Shown piece after piece: positions 5,457 through 11,434 of a stretch of DNA of 11,434 nt. The position numbers were made by a program, and so were the translations under genes. Position 1 is the first letter of the stretch. Each line of letters starts with the position of its first letter. The stretch is from positions 1 to 11,434 of the forward strand of contig JAFOCY010000090.1 in the NCBI GenBank assembly GCA_017380995.1, written 5' to 3'. The DNA comes from Oscillibacter sp. (GTDB taxonomy: Bacteria > Bacillota > Clostridia > Oscillospirales > Oscillospiraceae). The notes under the pieces were generated by a model, which saw only the letters and a list, made by a program, of their open reading frames with translations, did not search any database and had not been told where the DNA came from.

Positions 5457-7448
5457 GCAGAGAAAAAACAAGCCTACGGCAACGACAGTATTTCGTCATT
5501 GAAGGGCGCGGACCGTGTCCGCAAGCGCCCGGGCGTCATTTTTGGCTCCGACGGACTGGACGGCTGCGAGCACGCCGTATTTGAGATCTTATCCAACTCC
5601 ATTGACGAGGCCCGTGAGGGACATGGCACCTCCATCACCGTTACCCGATTTCTGGACCACAGCGTGGAGGTGGAGGACGCTGGCCGCGGCTGCCCTGTGG
5701 ACTGGAACGAAAAGGAACAGCGCTGGAACTGGGAGCTGGTGTTCTGCGAGCTCTACGCCGGCGGCAAGTACAACAATACCTCCGGCGACAACTATGAGTA
5801 CTCCCTGGGCCTCAACGGCCTTGGCTCCTGCGCCACCCAGTATGCCTCCCGGTATATGGACGTTACCGTCTGGCGGGATGGCTATGAATATAATCTCCGC
5901 TTTGAGCGGGGCGAGATCGTGGGAGACCTGAAGAAGGAGTTCCTGCCGAAATCAAAGGCCAAGAAGACCGGCACCCGGACCCACTGGCTGCCGGACCTGG
6001 ATGTTTTCACGGATATCAAGATCCCGGCAGAGTATTTTGCCGATGTGATGAAGCGCCAGGCGGTGGTGAACGCCGGCATTACCTTTAAGTTCCGTAATGA
6101 GAGGTCGCCGGGCGAGTTCGAGGAGACGGAATTCCTCTATGAAAACGGCATTGTGGACTATGTGGCGGAGCTGGCCGGAGAGGGCAGTCTCACCACCCCT
6201 GTTTTCTGGCAGGCGGAAAAGAAGGGCAAGGACCGCCCGGATAAGCCGGAGTACAAGGTGAAGCTCTCCGTTGCCTGCTGCTTTAGCAATAAGGTCAACA
6301 TCATCGAGCACTACCACAACTCCAGCTGGCTGGAACACGGCGGCAGCCCCGAAAAGGCGGCAAAATCCGCCTTTGTCTCCGCCATTGATGGGTATTTGCG
6401 CCAGCAGAACAAGTACCAAAAGAGCGAGAGCAAGATCACCTGGGCGGACGTGGAGGACTGCATCGTGCTGGTGTCCAACAACTTCTCCACCCAGACCAGC
6501 TATGAAAACCAGACCAAAAAGGCTATCACCAATAAGTTCATCCAGGAGGCCATGACGGAGTTCCTCCGCACGAACCTGGAGATCTACTTTATTGAAAACC
6601 ACTTTGACGCCGAGAAGATCGCCGAGCAGGTCCTCATCAATAAGCGCAGCCGCGAAAGCGCCGAAAAGGCCCGCCTCAATATTAAGAACAAGCTCTCCGC
6701 CAACATCTCCATCGCGGACCGGGTCCAGAAGTTCGTGGACTGCCGGTCCAAGGATGTGACGAAGCGCGAGATCTACATCGTGGAGGGCGACTCCGCATTG
6801 GGCAGCGTCAAGCTCAGCCGGGACGCGGAGTACCAGGGCATCATGCCCATCCGCGGCAAGATCCTCAACTGCTTGAAGGCGGATTACGCCCGCATTTTCA
6901 AAAGCGATATCATCATGGACCTGATCCGGGTCCTTGGCTGTGGCGTGGAGGTCCAGGGAAAGCACGTGAAGAACATGGCGGCCTTCGACCTGAACAATTT
7001 CCGCTGGAACAAGGTGGTCATCTGCACTGACGGTGACGTGGACGGCTTCCAGATCCGTACCTTGGTGCTGACCATGCTCTATCGCCTGACCCCCACCCTC
7101 ATTAAAGAGGGCTACGTCTACATTGCTGAGACCCCCCTCTTTGAGATCACCTGCGGCGAGAAGACCTGGTTTGCCTACTCTGACGCGGAGAAGAACGCCA
7201 TTCTCAAGGAGCTGGAGGGGAAGAAGGTCAAGGTGGACCGCTCCAAGGGCCTTGGCGAGAACGACCCGGACATGATGTGGCTGACCACCATGAACCCGGA
7301 GACCCGCCGGCTCATCCGGGTAATGCCGGAGGATGTGGAGCGCACGGCCCGGATGTTCGACCTGCTTTTGGGCGATAACCTCCAGGGCCGCAAGGACCAC
7401 ATCGCCGAAAACGGCTATAAATATCTGGACATGGCTGATATTTCCTAA
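5454..7448 (+). CDS. parE: Type IIA DNA topoisomerase, B subunit (ParE/GyrB-like, divergent)
   Basis: This 664-residue protein (670 if ATG 5436 is used) is the ATPase/TOPRIM half of a topo II-type enzyme. Order of parts: GHKL ATPase (Glu44, Asn48, Asp51 in the ExxxNxxD helix; Asp75 in DAGRG; GLNGLG at 119-124), transducer domain with the ATP-sensing QTK at 353-355, then TOPRIM with EGDSALGS at 444-451 and the DGDVD acidic triad at 526-530. The C-terminal tail KGLGENDPDMMW...TTMNPETRRL is the usual GyrB/ParE end. Unusual points: the His of the bacterial GxHGxG motif is Asn, DNGRG reads DAGRG, and EGDSAGG reads EGDSALG. The length suits ParE or a Gram-positive GyrB and lacks the E. coli GyrB insert. 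It is probably topo IV-like because of its partner, with a canonical gyrB expected elsewhere in the genome. The family is certain; the ParE rather than GyrB label is inference. Confidence 0.88.
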   Translation: MAEKKQAYGNDSISSLKGADRVRKRPGVIFGSDGLDGCEHAVFEILSNSIDEAREGHGTSITVTRFLDHSVEVEDAGRGCPVDWNEKEQRWNWELVFCELYAGGKYNNTSGDNYEYSLGLNGLGSCATQYASRYMDVTVWRDGYEYNLRFERGEIVGDLKKEFLPKSKAKKTGTRTHWLPDLDVFTDIKIPAEYFADVMKRQAVVNAGITFKFRNERSPGEFEETEFLYENGIVDYVAELAGEGSLTTPVFWQAEKKGKDRPDKPEYKVKLSVACCFSNKVNIIEHYHNSSWLEHGGSPEKAAKSAFVSAIDGYLRQQNKYQKSESKITWADVEDCIVLVSNNFSTQTSYENQTKKAITNKFIQEAMTEFLRTNLEIYFIENHFDAEKIAEQVLINKRSRESAEKARLNIKNKLSANISIADRVQKFVDCRSKDVTKREIYIVEGDSALGSVKLSRDAEYQGIMPIRGKILNCLKADYARIFKSDIIMDLIRVLGCGVEVQGKHVKNMAAFDLNNFRWNKVVICTDGDVDGFQIRTLVLTMLYRLTPTLIKEGYVYIAETPLFEITCGEKTWFAYSDAEKNAILKELEGKKVKVDRSKGLGENDPDMMWLTTMNPETRRLIRVMPEDVERTARMFDLLLGDNLQGRKDHIAENGYKYLDMADIS

Positions 7449-7486
7449 GAGCCATCGGTACAAAACCAGAAAAGGAATCAACTGAA

Positions 7487-9727
7487 ATGGCGAAAAAGAA
7501 GCAAACAGAATCCAATAAGCCAAAAGTCAATAATCCTAACGTCATGGGCCTCCGGGCGGCGGTGGTGGAACAGCCCATCACCGATACCCTGGAAGTCAAT
7601 TATATGCCCTATGCGATGAGCGTCATCGTCTCCCGCGCCATCCCCGAGATCGACGGCTTCAAGCCCTCCCACCGAAAGCTCCTCTACACCATGTACAAGA
7701 TGGGCCTTCTCACCGGAGCGCGGACGAAGTCCGCCAACATCGTGGGCCAGACCATGCGCTTAAACCCCCACGGCGACGCCGCCATCTACGATACTATGGT
7801 CCGCCTTTCCAGGGGCTACGGCGCTCTGCTCACCCCCTTTGTGGACTCCAAGGGCAACTTCGGTAAGGCCTACTCCCGGGATATGGCCTGGGCTGCGCCC
7901 CGTTATACGGAGGCAAAGCTCACTACCATCTGTAACGAGCTCTTCCGGGACATTGACGGCGACACCGTGGATTTCGTGGATAACTACGATAATACCATGA
8001 AGGAGCCTGCGCTCCTGCCCACCACCTTCCCCAACATCCTGGTGTCTGCCAACAGCGGCATCGCCGTTGGTATGGCCTCCCAGTTCTGCGGCTTTAACCT
8101 GAAGGAAGTCTGCGACACCACGGTGGCCTATCTGAAAAATCCGGACTGCGACCTCTTTGAGACCCTCCTGGCCCCGGATTTCCCCACCGGCGGCGAGCTG
8201 ATCGTGGATACCAACGCCCTGCGGGAGATCTACGAGACGGGCCGGGGCAGCGTCCGCGTCCGGGCCAAATACCGCTATGTCAAAAGCGAGAACCTCATCG
8301 AGATCTACGAGATCCCCTACTCCACCACGGTGGAGGCCATTTTGGATAAGGTGGCGGAGCTCATCAAGGCGGGCAAGGCCAAGGAGATCGCGGATATGCG
8401 CGACGAAACGGACCTTTCCGGTCTCAAGCTCACCATTGACCTCAAGCGTGGTGTGGACCCGGACAAGCTCATGGCCCGCCTTTATAAGCAGACCACCCTG
8501 GAGGATTCCTTCCCCTGCAACTTCAACGTCCTCATTGCCGGCATGCCCCGCGTGCTGGGCGTCCGGGCAATTTTGGAGGAGTGGACCGCCTGGCGCACGG
8601 AGTCCGTGCGGCGGCGCATCTTCTACATCCTGGGCAAGCGCAAGGAAAAGCTCCATCTTTTGAAGGGCCTCAAGCGCATCCTGCTGGATATCGACAAGGC
8701 CATCCGCATCATCCGGGAAACGGAAGTGGAGGCGGAGGTCATCCCCAATTTGATGATCGGCTTTGGCATCGACCAGATCCAGGCGGAGTATGTTGCCGAG
8801 ATCAAGCTGCGCAACATCAACAAAGAGTACATCTTAAAGCGTGTTGCCGAGACTGCCGACCTGGAAGAGGAGATTGAGGACCTGGAGGACATTCTCTCCA
8901 GTCCCCGCCGGGTGAAGAAGATCATCGTGGACGAGCTGAACGCCGTATCCAAGAAGTACGGTGAGCCCAGAAAGACCACCCTCGTCTATGCCCATGAGAT
9001 CGAAACGGCTGTGGAGGAAGAGGAAGCGCCTGAATATGGTGTCCATATCTTCCTTTCCAAAGAGGGATATTTCAAGAAGATTACTCCCCAGTCCCTGCGT
9101 ATGAGCGGCGAGCAGAAGTTCAAAGAGGGAGACAGCCTCCGCCAGAGCTTTGAAACTACTTCCAACGCCGAAATCATGTTCTTTACCGATCAGGCCCAGG
9201 TCTATAAGACCCGCCTGGGTGAGTTTGACGATACCAAGGCCAGCGTCCTGGGCGATTACCTCCCCGGTAAGCTGAAGATGGACAGCGGCGAGAATGTGAT
9301 CTACGCCGTGCTGCCCGGAGATTACAGCGGGTCCCTCCTGTTCTTCTTTGAAAACGGCAAGGCCGCCCGGGTGGAGCTGAAGGCCTATCAGACCACTTCC
9401 AACCGCCGCAAGCTCACCGGCGCCTATTCCGATAAGTCGCCTCTTGCCGCTATGCTGCGCATTGACGAAGAGACGGAGCTGGCCGTCTATTCCACCGAGC
9501 CAAGGTGCCTGGTCTTCCATACGGCGCTGCTCGCCCCCAAGGCAACCCGCTCTGCCCAGGGTGTGGGCGTGATGACCCTCAAGCCCAAGTGGCACCTGGA
9601 GCGTGTGGAACCTCTGGAGGCAACGCCCATCCAGAATAAGAGCCGCTACCGCGTTCGTTCCCTGCCTGCCGCCGGTGCACTTCTGCGCCAGGAGGACAGC
9701 GAAGAACAACAGATGGAAATTTTATGA
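7487..9727 (+). CDS. parC: Type IIA DNA topoisomerase, A subunit (ParC/GyrA-like, divergent)
   Basis: This 746-residue protein is the DNA-breaking subunit. The winged-helix region contains NPHGDAAIYDTMVR (residues 93-106) and AAPRYTE with the catalytic Tyr140 next to Arg139. DNYDNTMKEPALLP and AGIAVGMA-like segments (here SGIAVGMAS) follow. The coiled-coil gate region runs to about residue 500. The C-terminal domain, from about 515, shows roughly four beta-pinwheel-like repeats (starting near VHIFLSKEG, IMFFTDQAQ, LLFFFENGK and ELAVYSTEP). No GyrA box (QRRGGRG) is present, which argues for a decatenating topo IV-like enzyme rather than gyrase. The residue matching E. coli GyrA Ser83 is Ala98; the Asp87 equivalent (Asp102) is kept. 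The ATG has a modest AAAGGA site (7471-7476), 38 nt after the B subunit, so the two are co-transcribed. The N-terminal KKKQTESNKPK tail is basic and probably disordered. Confidence 0.88.
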   Translation: MAKKKQTESNKPKVNNPNVMGLRAAVVEQPITDTLEVNYMPYAMSVIVSRAIPEIDGFKPSHRKLLYTMYKMGLLTGARTKSANIVGQTMRLNPHGDAAIYDTMVRLSRGYGALLTPFVDSKGNFGKAYSRDMAWAAPRYTEAKLTTICNELFRDIDGDTVDFVDNYDNTMKEPALLPTTFPNILVSANSGIAVGMASQFCGFNLKEVCDTTVAYLKNPDCDLFETLLAPDFPTGGELIVDTNALREIYETGRGSVRVRAKYRYVKSENLIEIYEIPYSTTVEAILDKVAELIKAGKAKEIADMRDETDLSGLKLTIDLKRGVDPDKLMARLYKQTTLEDSFPCNFNVLIAGMPRVLGVRAILEEWTAWRTESVRRRIFYILGKRKEKLHLLKGLKRILLDIDKAIRIIRETEVEAEVIPNLMIGFGIDQIQAEYVAEIKLRNINKEYILKRVAETADLEEEIEDLEDILSSPRRVKKIIVDELNAVSKKYGEPRKTTLVYAHEIETAVEEEEAPEYGVHIFLSKEGYFKKITPQSLRMSGEQKFKEGDSLRQSFETTSNAEIMFFTDQAQVYKTRLGEFDDTKASVLGDYLPGKLKMDSGENVIYAVLPGDYSGSLLFFFENGKAARVELKAYQTTSNRRKLTGAYSDKSPLAAMLRIDEETELAVYSTEPRCLVFHTALLAPKATRSAQGVGVMTLKPKWHLERVEPLEATPIQNKSRYRVRSLPAAGALLRQEDSEEQQMEIL

Positions 9728-9730
9728 TCG

Positions 9731-9747
9731 AAGGAGGACCCATCATG
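9731..9747 (+). promoter_or_regulatory. Ribosome binding site and start codon that fix the LUD-protein start
   Basis: AAGGAGG (9731-9737) lies 7 nt before ATG 9745. An ATG at 9724 overlaps the parC stop but has no Shine-Dalgarno, and its reading frame runs through this one. ATG 9745 is therefore preferred. Confidence 0.85.
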
Positions 9748-10338
9748 CCTGACATCCAGAAAACTGCCGAAAACCTGCGCGAGCTTGGCTACACCGTCCG
9801 CATTTTTGACACCAAGGAGGCCGCCGCCGACTATCTGGACGGCGCCATCGACCAGACCACCGTGGGCTTTGGCGGCTGCCAGACTGCCCAGCAGATGGGC
9901 TTGTACGAGCGCCTTGAAAAGCACAACGAGGTCCACTGGCACTGGGTCAAAGGGGAGGGCGAGCGGGAGCTTGCCATGAACACCGAGGTCTATATCACCT
10001 CTGCCAACGCCCTGGCGGAAAGCGGCGAGATCGTGAACATCGACGGCGCGGGAAACCGGGTGTCCTCCACCCTCTTTGGCCATGAGAAGGTGTATTTCGT
10101 GGTGGGGCGGAACAAGCTGACGGAGGACTATGACGCTGCCCTCTGGCGGGCGCGGAATGTAGCGGCCCCCAAGCGGGCCCAGAGCATGGGGAAAAAGACC
10201 CCCTGCGCCATCCGGGCAGACCGCTGCTACGACTGCAAGAGCCCTGAGCGCATCTGCCGGGGATTGGTGGTCCTCTGGGGCCCCATGATGGGCTTTGAGA
10301 CGGAGATCGTCCTGATCGACGAGGATCTGGGTATGTAA
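9745..10338 (+). CDS. LUD-domain protein (LutC/YkgG-related, function unknown)
   Basis: This 197-residue cytoplasmic protein belongs to the LUD (DUF162) fold group, named for lactate-utilisation proteins. Family marks are GFGGCQTAQQMGL at 41-53, then NTEVYITSANALAESGEIVNI-type sequence at 79-99, ending in the DGAGNRVSS segment at 100-108. VVGRNKL follows at 119-125. The C-terminal part has four cysteines, 154, 161, 164 and 171 (C-x6-C-x2-C-x6-C, around CYDCKSPERIC). From memory this block recurs in clostridial members and could bind a metal or Fe-S centre. No lutA/lutB partners are nearby, so a role in lactate oxidation is not supported. It follows parC by 17 nt and precedes the lipoprotein gene by 25 nt, probably in one transcript. 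Family assignment is good; the biological role is not known. Confidence 0.82.
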   Translation: MPDIQKTAENLRELGYTVRIFDTKEAAADYLDGAIDQTTVGFGGCQTAQQMGLYERLEKHNEVHWHWVKGEGERELAMNTEVYITSANALAESGEIVNIDGAGNRVSSTLFGHEKVYFVVGRNKLTEDYDAALWRARNVAAPKRAQSMGKKTPCAIRADRCYDCKSPERICRGLVVLWGPMMGFETEIVLIDEDLGM

Positions 10339-10363
10339 AAATGACGAAAGGGAGGCGGAGACC

Positions 10364-11062
10364 ATGAAAAAGAGGGGCATTTTGGCACTGACGGCCCTTT
10401 GCGCCCTTTTGCTCACGGGCTGCGCCTCCCTTTTGGAACGCCAGTATGTGACAAGCGACCTCCATACCAGCAAATTCTGGGAGAGTGAGGCTGTTGATAC
10501 CCTGCGCGCCGAAAACCGCCAGGATATCGTCAACGATGTGCTGCTGCTCATCGGCCAGCATAAGGAAGGCGCCACCATTCGCCTCTACAGCGATATGGAC
10601 GATGTAACGGTGTCGGAGCTTGTGCAGGAGGCCACCAGTGAGGTGCGCCGGCAGACGCCTATGGGTGCCTATGCCGTAGAGTATATCACCTCCTCCGTCC
10701 ACGCCCAGCGGGGCTACCATGAGATCGACCTGATCATCAGCTACCGCCGCACGGCGGAGCAGGTGAAGGCGGTGGTGAACGCCACCAGCACCGCGGGGAT
10801 CGCCAGTCTTCTGGAAGGCGCGGTGGAGGCAGGTCAAAAGGAGCTTGCAGTGCGCATCGGATACTGGGATGAGGAGAGCCGCGCCGCTATCGAGTCGGCA
10901 ATGGAGACCCTGCGGGAAGAGCGGGAGATGGGCGAAGAGCCCTACTGGGAAGTCCATTGCTATCCCAGCGAGGAGAACGCGGGTTTGGTGGAGTTTTTAC
11001 TGGATGCCCCTGTTCCGGTGATGGAAGAAGCCGCTATTACGGCGGCAGAAAAAACGCAGTAA
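10364..11062 (+). CDS. Predicted lipoprotein of unknown function
   Basis: This 232-residue protein has a clear lipoprotein signal: MKKR, a hydrophobic stretch, then the lipobox LTGC with Cys20 as the lipidated residue. The mature 213-residue part should face outward from the cytoplasmic membrane. It is mostly mixed alpha/beta without further membrane segments. The middle (about residues 105-150) reads like beta strands alternating with helices, and the C-terminus is Glu-rich. I do not recognise a family; it lacks the pattern of Ger(x)C or substrate-binding lipoproteins as far as I can judge. GGAGG at 10351-10355 with 8-nt spacing supports the ATG. It is probably the last gene of the topoisomerase transcript, and no terminator is seen before the tRNA promoter that starts at its stop codon. 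Confidence 0.8.
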   Translation: MKKRGILALTALCALLLTGCASLLERQYVTSDLHTSKFWESEAVDTLRAENRQDIVNDVLLLIGQHKEGATIRLYSDMDDVTVSELVQEATSEVRRQTPMGAYAVEYITSSVHAQRGYHEIDLIISYRRTAEQVKAVVNATSTAGIASLLEGAVEAGQKELAVRIGYWDEESRAAIESAMETLREEREMGEEPYWEVHCYPSEENAGLVEFLLDAPVPVMEEAAITAAEKTQ

Positions 11063-11091
11063 AAAAATTTTTTGGAAAATGGAAAAAAGTG
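11061..11091 (+). promoter_or_regulatory. UP-element-like A/T tracts upstream of the tRNA-Gly promoter
   Basis: Seven A (11061-11067) then six T, a GG and four A match the published UP-element pattern AAAWWTWTTTT-NNN-AAA, though shifted about one helical turn upstream of the usual place. Directly before the -35 box, AAAAAAGTG (11083-11091) fits the proximal subsite pattern AAAAAARNR at the right position. These bind the alpha-subunit C-terminal domain of RNA polymerase in E. coli; the role here is inferred. The tract begins at the lipoprotein stop codon. Confidence 0.6.
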
Positions 11092-11120
11092 TTGACAAAC
11101 GATGGAGACGGTGGTATAGT
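11092..11120 (+). promoter_or_regulatory. Strong promoter for tRNA-Gly
   Basis: A consensus -35 box TTGACA (11092-11097), a 17-bp spacer, and TATAGT (11115-11120) with an extended -10 TGG at 11112-11114. The predicted start near 11127 leaves only about 7 nt of 5' leader before the tRNA. Confidence 0.92.
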
Positions 11121-11133
11121 AACTACTGTTGAC

Positions 11134-11209
11134 GCGGGCATAGCTCATCTGGTAGAGCGCCACCTTGCCAAGGTGGAGGTAGCGAGTTCGAGCCTCGTTG
11201 CCCGCTCCA
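11134..11209 (+). tRNA. tRNA-Gly, anticodon GCC
   Basis: This 76-nt cloverleaf includes an encoded CCA (11207-11209). The acceptor arm GCGGGCA (11134-11140) pairs perfectly with TGCCCGC (11199-11205), and the discriminator base is U. The D arm is GCTC/GAGC. The anticodon stem is CCACC/GGTGG with loop TTGCCAA, giving anticodon GCC at 11167-11169. The T arm is GCGAG/CTCGT around TTCGAGC. It reads GGC and GGU codons, which are common in the neighbouring genes. It is a single tRNA with its own promoter and terminator. Confidence 0.97.
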
Positions 11210-11214
11210 AACTG

Positions 11215-11250
11215 ACAGGTCACTCAGAAGAGTGGCCTGTTTTTTTATTT
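11215..11250 (+). terminator. Intrinsic terminator after tRNA-Gly
   Basis: An 11-bp stem (11215-11225 with 11230-11240, one G-U pair) closes on an AGAA loop and is followed by a run of seven T (11240-11246) and further T. It begins 5 nt after the CCA end of the tRNA. Confidence 0.95.
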
Positions 11251-11252
11251 CC

Positions 11253-11316
11253 CCCAAAATCCTCAGATTTTTGGGAAGATGCCCGCGGGGGGCGTAGGGG
11301 CGGTCATTGGCCGCCC
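11253..11316 (+). other. Two further small hairpins between the tRNA terminator and the next promoter
   Basis: CCCAAAATC (11253-11261) can pair with GATTTTTGGG (11266-11275) with one bulged T. GGGCGGTC (11298-11305) pairs with GGCCGCCC (11309-11316) with one G-U. Neither is followed by a good T-run. They may add transcriptional insulation; no other role is visible. Confidence 0.3.
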
Positions 11317-11322
11317 TGACTC

Positions 11323-11351
11323 TTTCCTTTCGGGACAGAGTATGTTATAAT
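11323..11351 (+). promoter_or_regulatory. Extended -10 promoter for the gene at the window end
   Basis: TATAAT (11346-11351) is a perfect -10 box preceded by TGT (11343-11345), an extended -10 element. The -35 position at 17-bp spacing reads TTTCCT (11323-11328) and is weak. The start would fall near 11358, giving a leader of about 23 nt. Confidence 0.75.
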
Positions 11352-11380
11352 CATTTTTTAGAGAAAAAGGAGGGAAGACC

Positions 11381-11434
11381 ATGGAGACCATCAGCGGTGT
11401 GAGCAACTGGCAGCTCGTTGTGCGCCGGGAGGCG
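11381..11434 (+). CDS. Start of an unidentified protein (cut by the window end)
   Basis: Eighteen codons are visible, beginning METISGVSNWQLVVRREA. The ATG has AAGGAGGG at 11367-11374 with 6-nt spacing and a promoter just upstream, so this is a real gene start. The N-terminus has no signal peptide. Too little is present to name a family. Confidence 0.75.
   Translation, partial: METISGVSNWQLVVRREA

Noticed and set aside
5952..7523. Long open frame of 523 codons on the - strand
   Set aside because: It is antisense to the topoisomerase B gene, whose motifs are unmistakable. It arises from the GC-biased codon pattern and has no recognisable domain.
8834..9709. Open frame of 291 codons on the - strand
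   Set aside because: It is antisense to the C-terminal half of parC and shows no motif or ribosome binding site worth noting.
5454..9727. Canonical gyrB-gyrA pair
   Set aside because: The A subunit lacks the GyrA box and has a short C-terminal domain, and the B subunit has divergent motifs. A gyrase label cannot be fully excluded but is less likely.
9745..10338. LutC of a lactate-utilisation operon
   Set aside because: The protein has the LUD fold, but no lutA or lutB is adjacent and its neighbours are topoisomerase genes.
10957..11319. Open frame of 120 codons on the + strand
   Set aside because: It overlaps the lipoprotein gene end, the tRNA promoter, the tRNA and its terminator, so it cannot be a real coding region.
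1..11434. Mobile element, prophage, toxin-antitoxin or CRISPR
   Set aside because: I found no transposase, integrase, att-like repeats at the tRNA, paired small genes or spaced repeats. The tRNA 3' end is not repeated elsewhere in the window.

Overview
The window looks like ordinary chromosome from a GC-rich anaerobic Firmicute (class Clostridia). An Oscillospiraceae-type gut bacterium is my best guess. The reasons are the strong AAGGAGG ribosome binding sites, the sigma-A promoters with extended -10 elements, the third codon positions rich in G/C, the NAD-linked dihydroorotate dehydrogenase pair pyrK/pyrD, and a LUD-domain protein of the type common in Clostridia. This placement is inference; no 16S or other marker gene is present. 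I see no phage, transposon, CRISPR array or resistance cassette.

Region 1 (1-5140) is a pyrimidine biosynthesis operon on the + strand: pyrC (3' part), pyrK, pyrD, pyrF, pyrE, pyrB, pyrI, closed by a strong intrinsic terminator. The first four genes overlap or touch (ATGA junctions and a 7-bp overlap). pyrE and pyrB follow short gaps that each hold an RNA hairpin. Together the genes cover every step from carbamoyl phosphate plus aspartate to UMP. pyrB/pyrI give an allosteric aspartate transcarbamoylase, pyrC closes the ring, pyrD/pyrK oxidise dihydroorotate with NAD, and pyrE/pyrF make UMP. Genes for carbamoyl phosphate synthase and any PyrR regulator would lie outside the window.

Region 2 (5141-5453) is about 300 bases without a gene. 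It holds a possible second terminator, an AT-rich patch with DnaA-box-like 9-mers, a small inverted repeat, and a good promoter (TTGAAA, 18 bp, TGG-TATGAT).

Region 3 (5454-11062) is a four-gene operon. Two genes encode both subunits of a divergent type IIA DNA topoisomerase (ParE/GyrB-like and ParC/GyrA-like). They are followed by a small LUD-domain protein and a lipoprotein of unknown function. The topoisomerase pair is the most interesting content. It keeps the catalytic residues (Tyr140 in the A subunit, the TOPRIM acidic residues in the B subunit) but departs from the usual bacterial motifs in the ATPase site, the breakage-reunion domain and the quinolone-contact position. It has no GyrA box, so it is more likely topo IV-like than a supercoiling gyrase.

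Region 4 (11061-11434) holds a tRNA-Gly(GCC) gene with an unusually complete promoter (A-tract UP-element matches, TTGACA, 17 bp, TGG-TATAGT) and its own terminator. After it come a new extended -10 promoter, a ribosome binding site and the first 18 codons of an unidentified gene cut by the window end.
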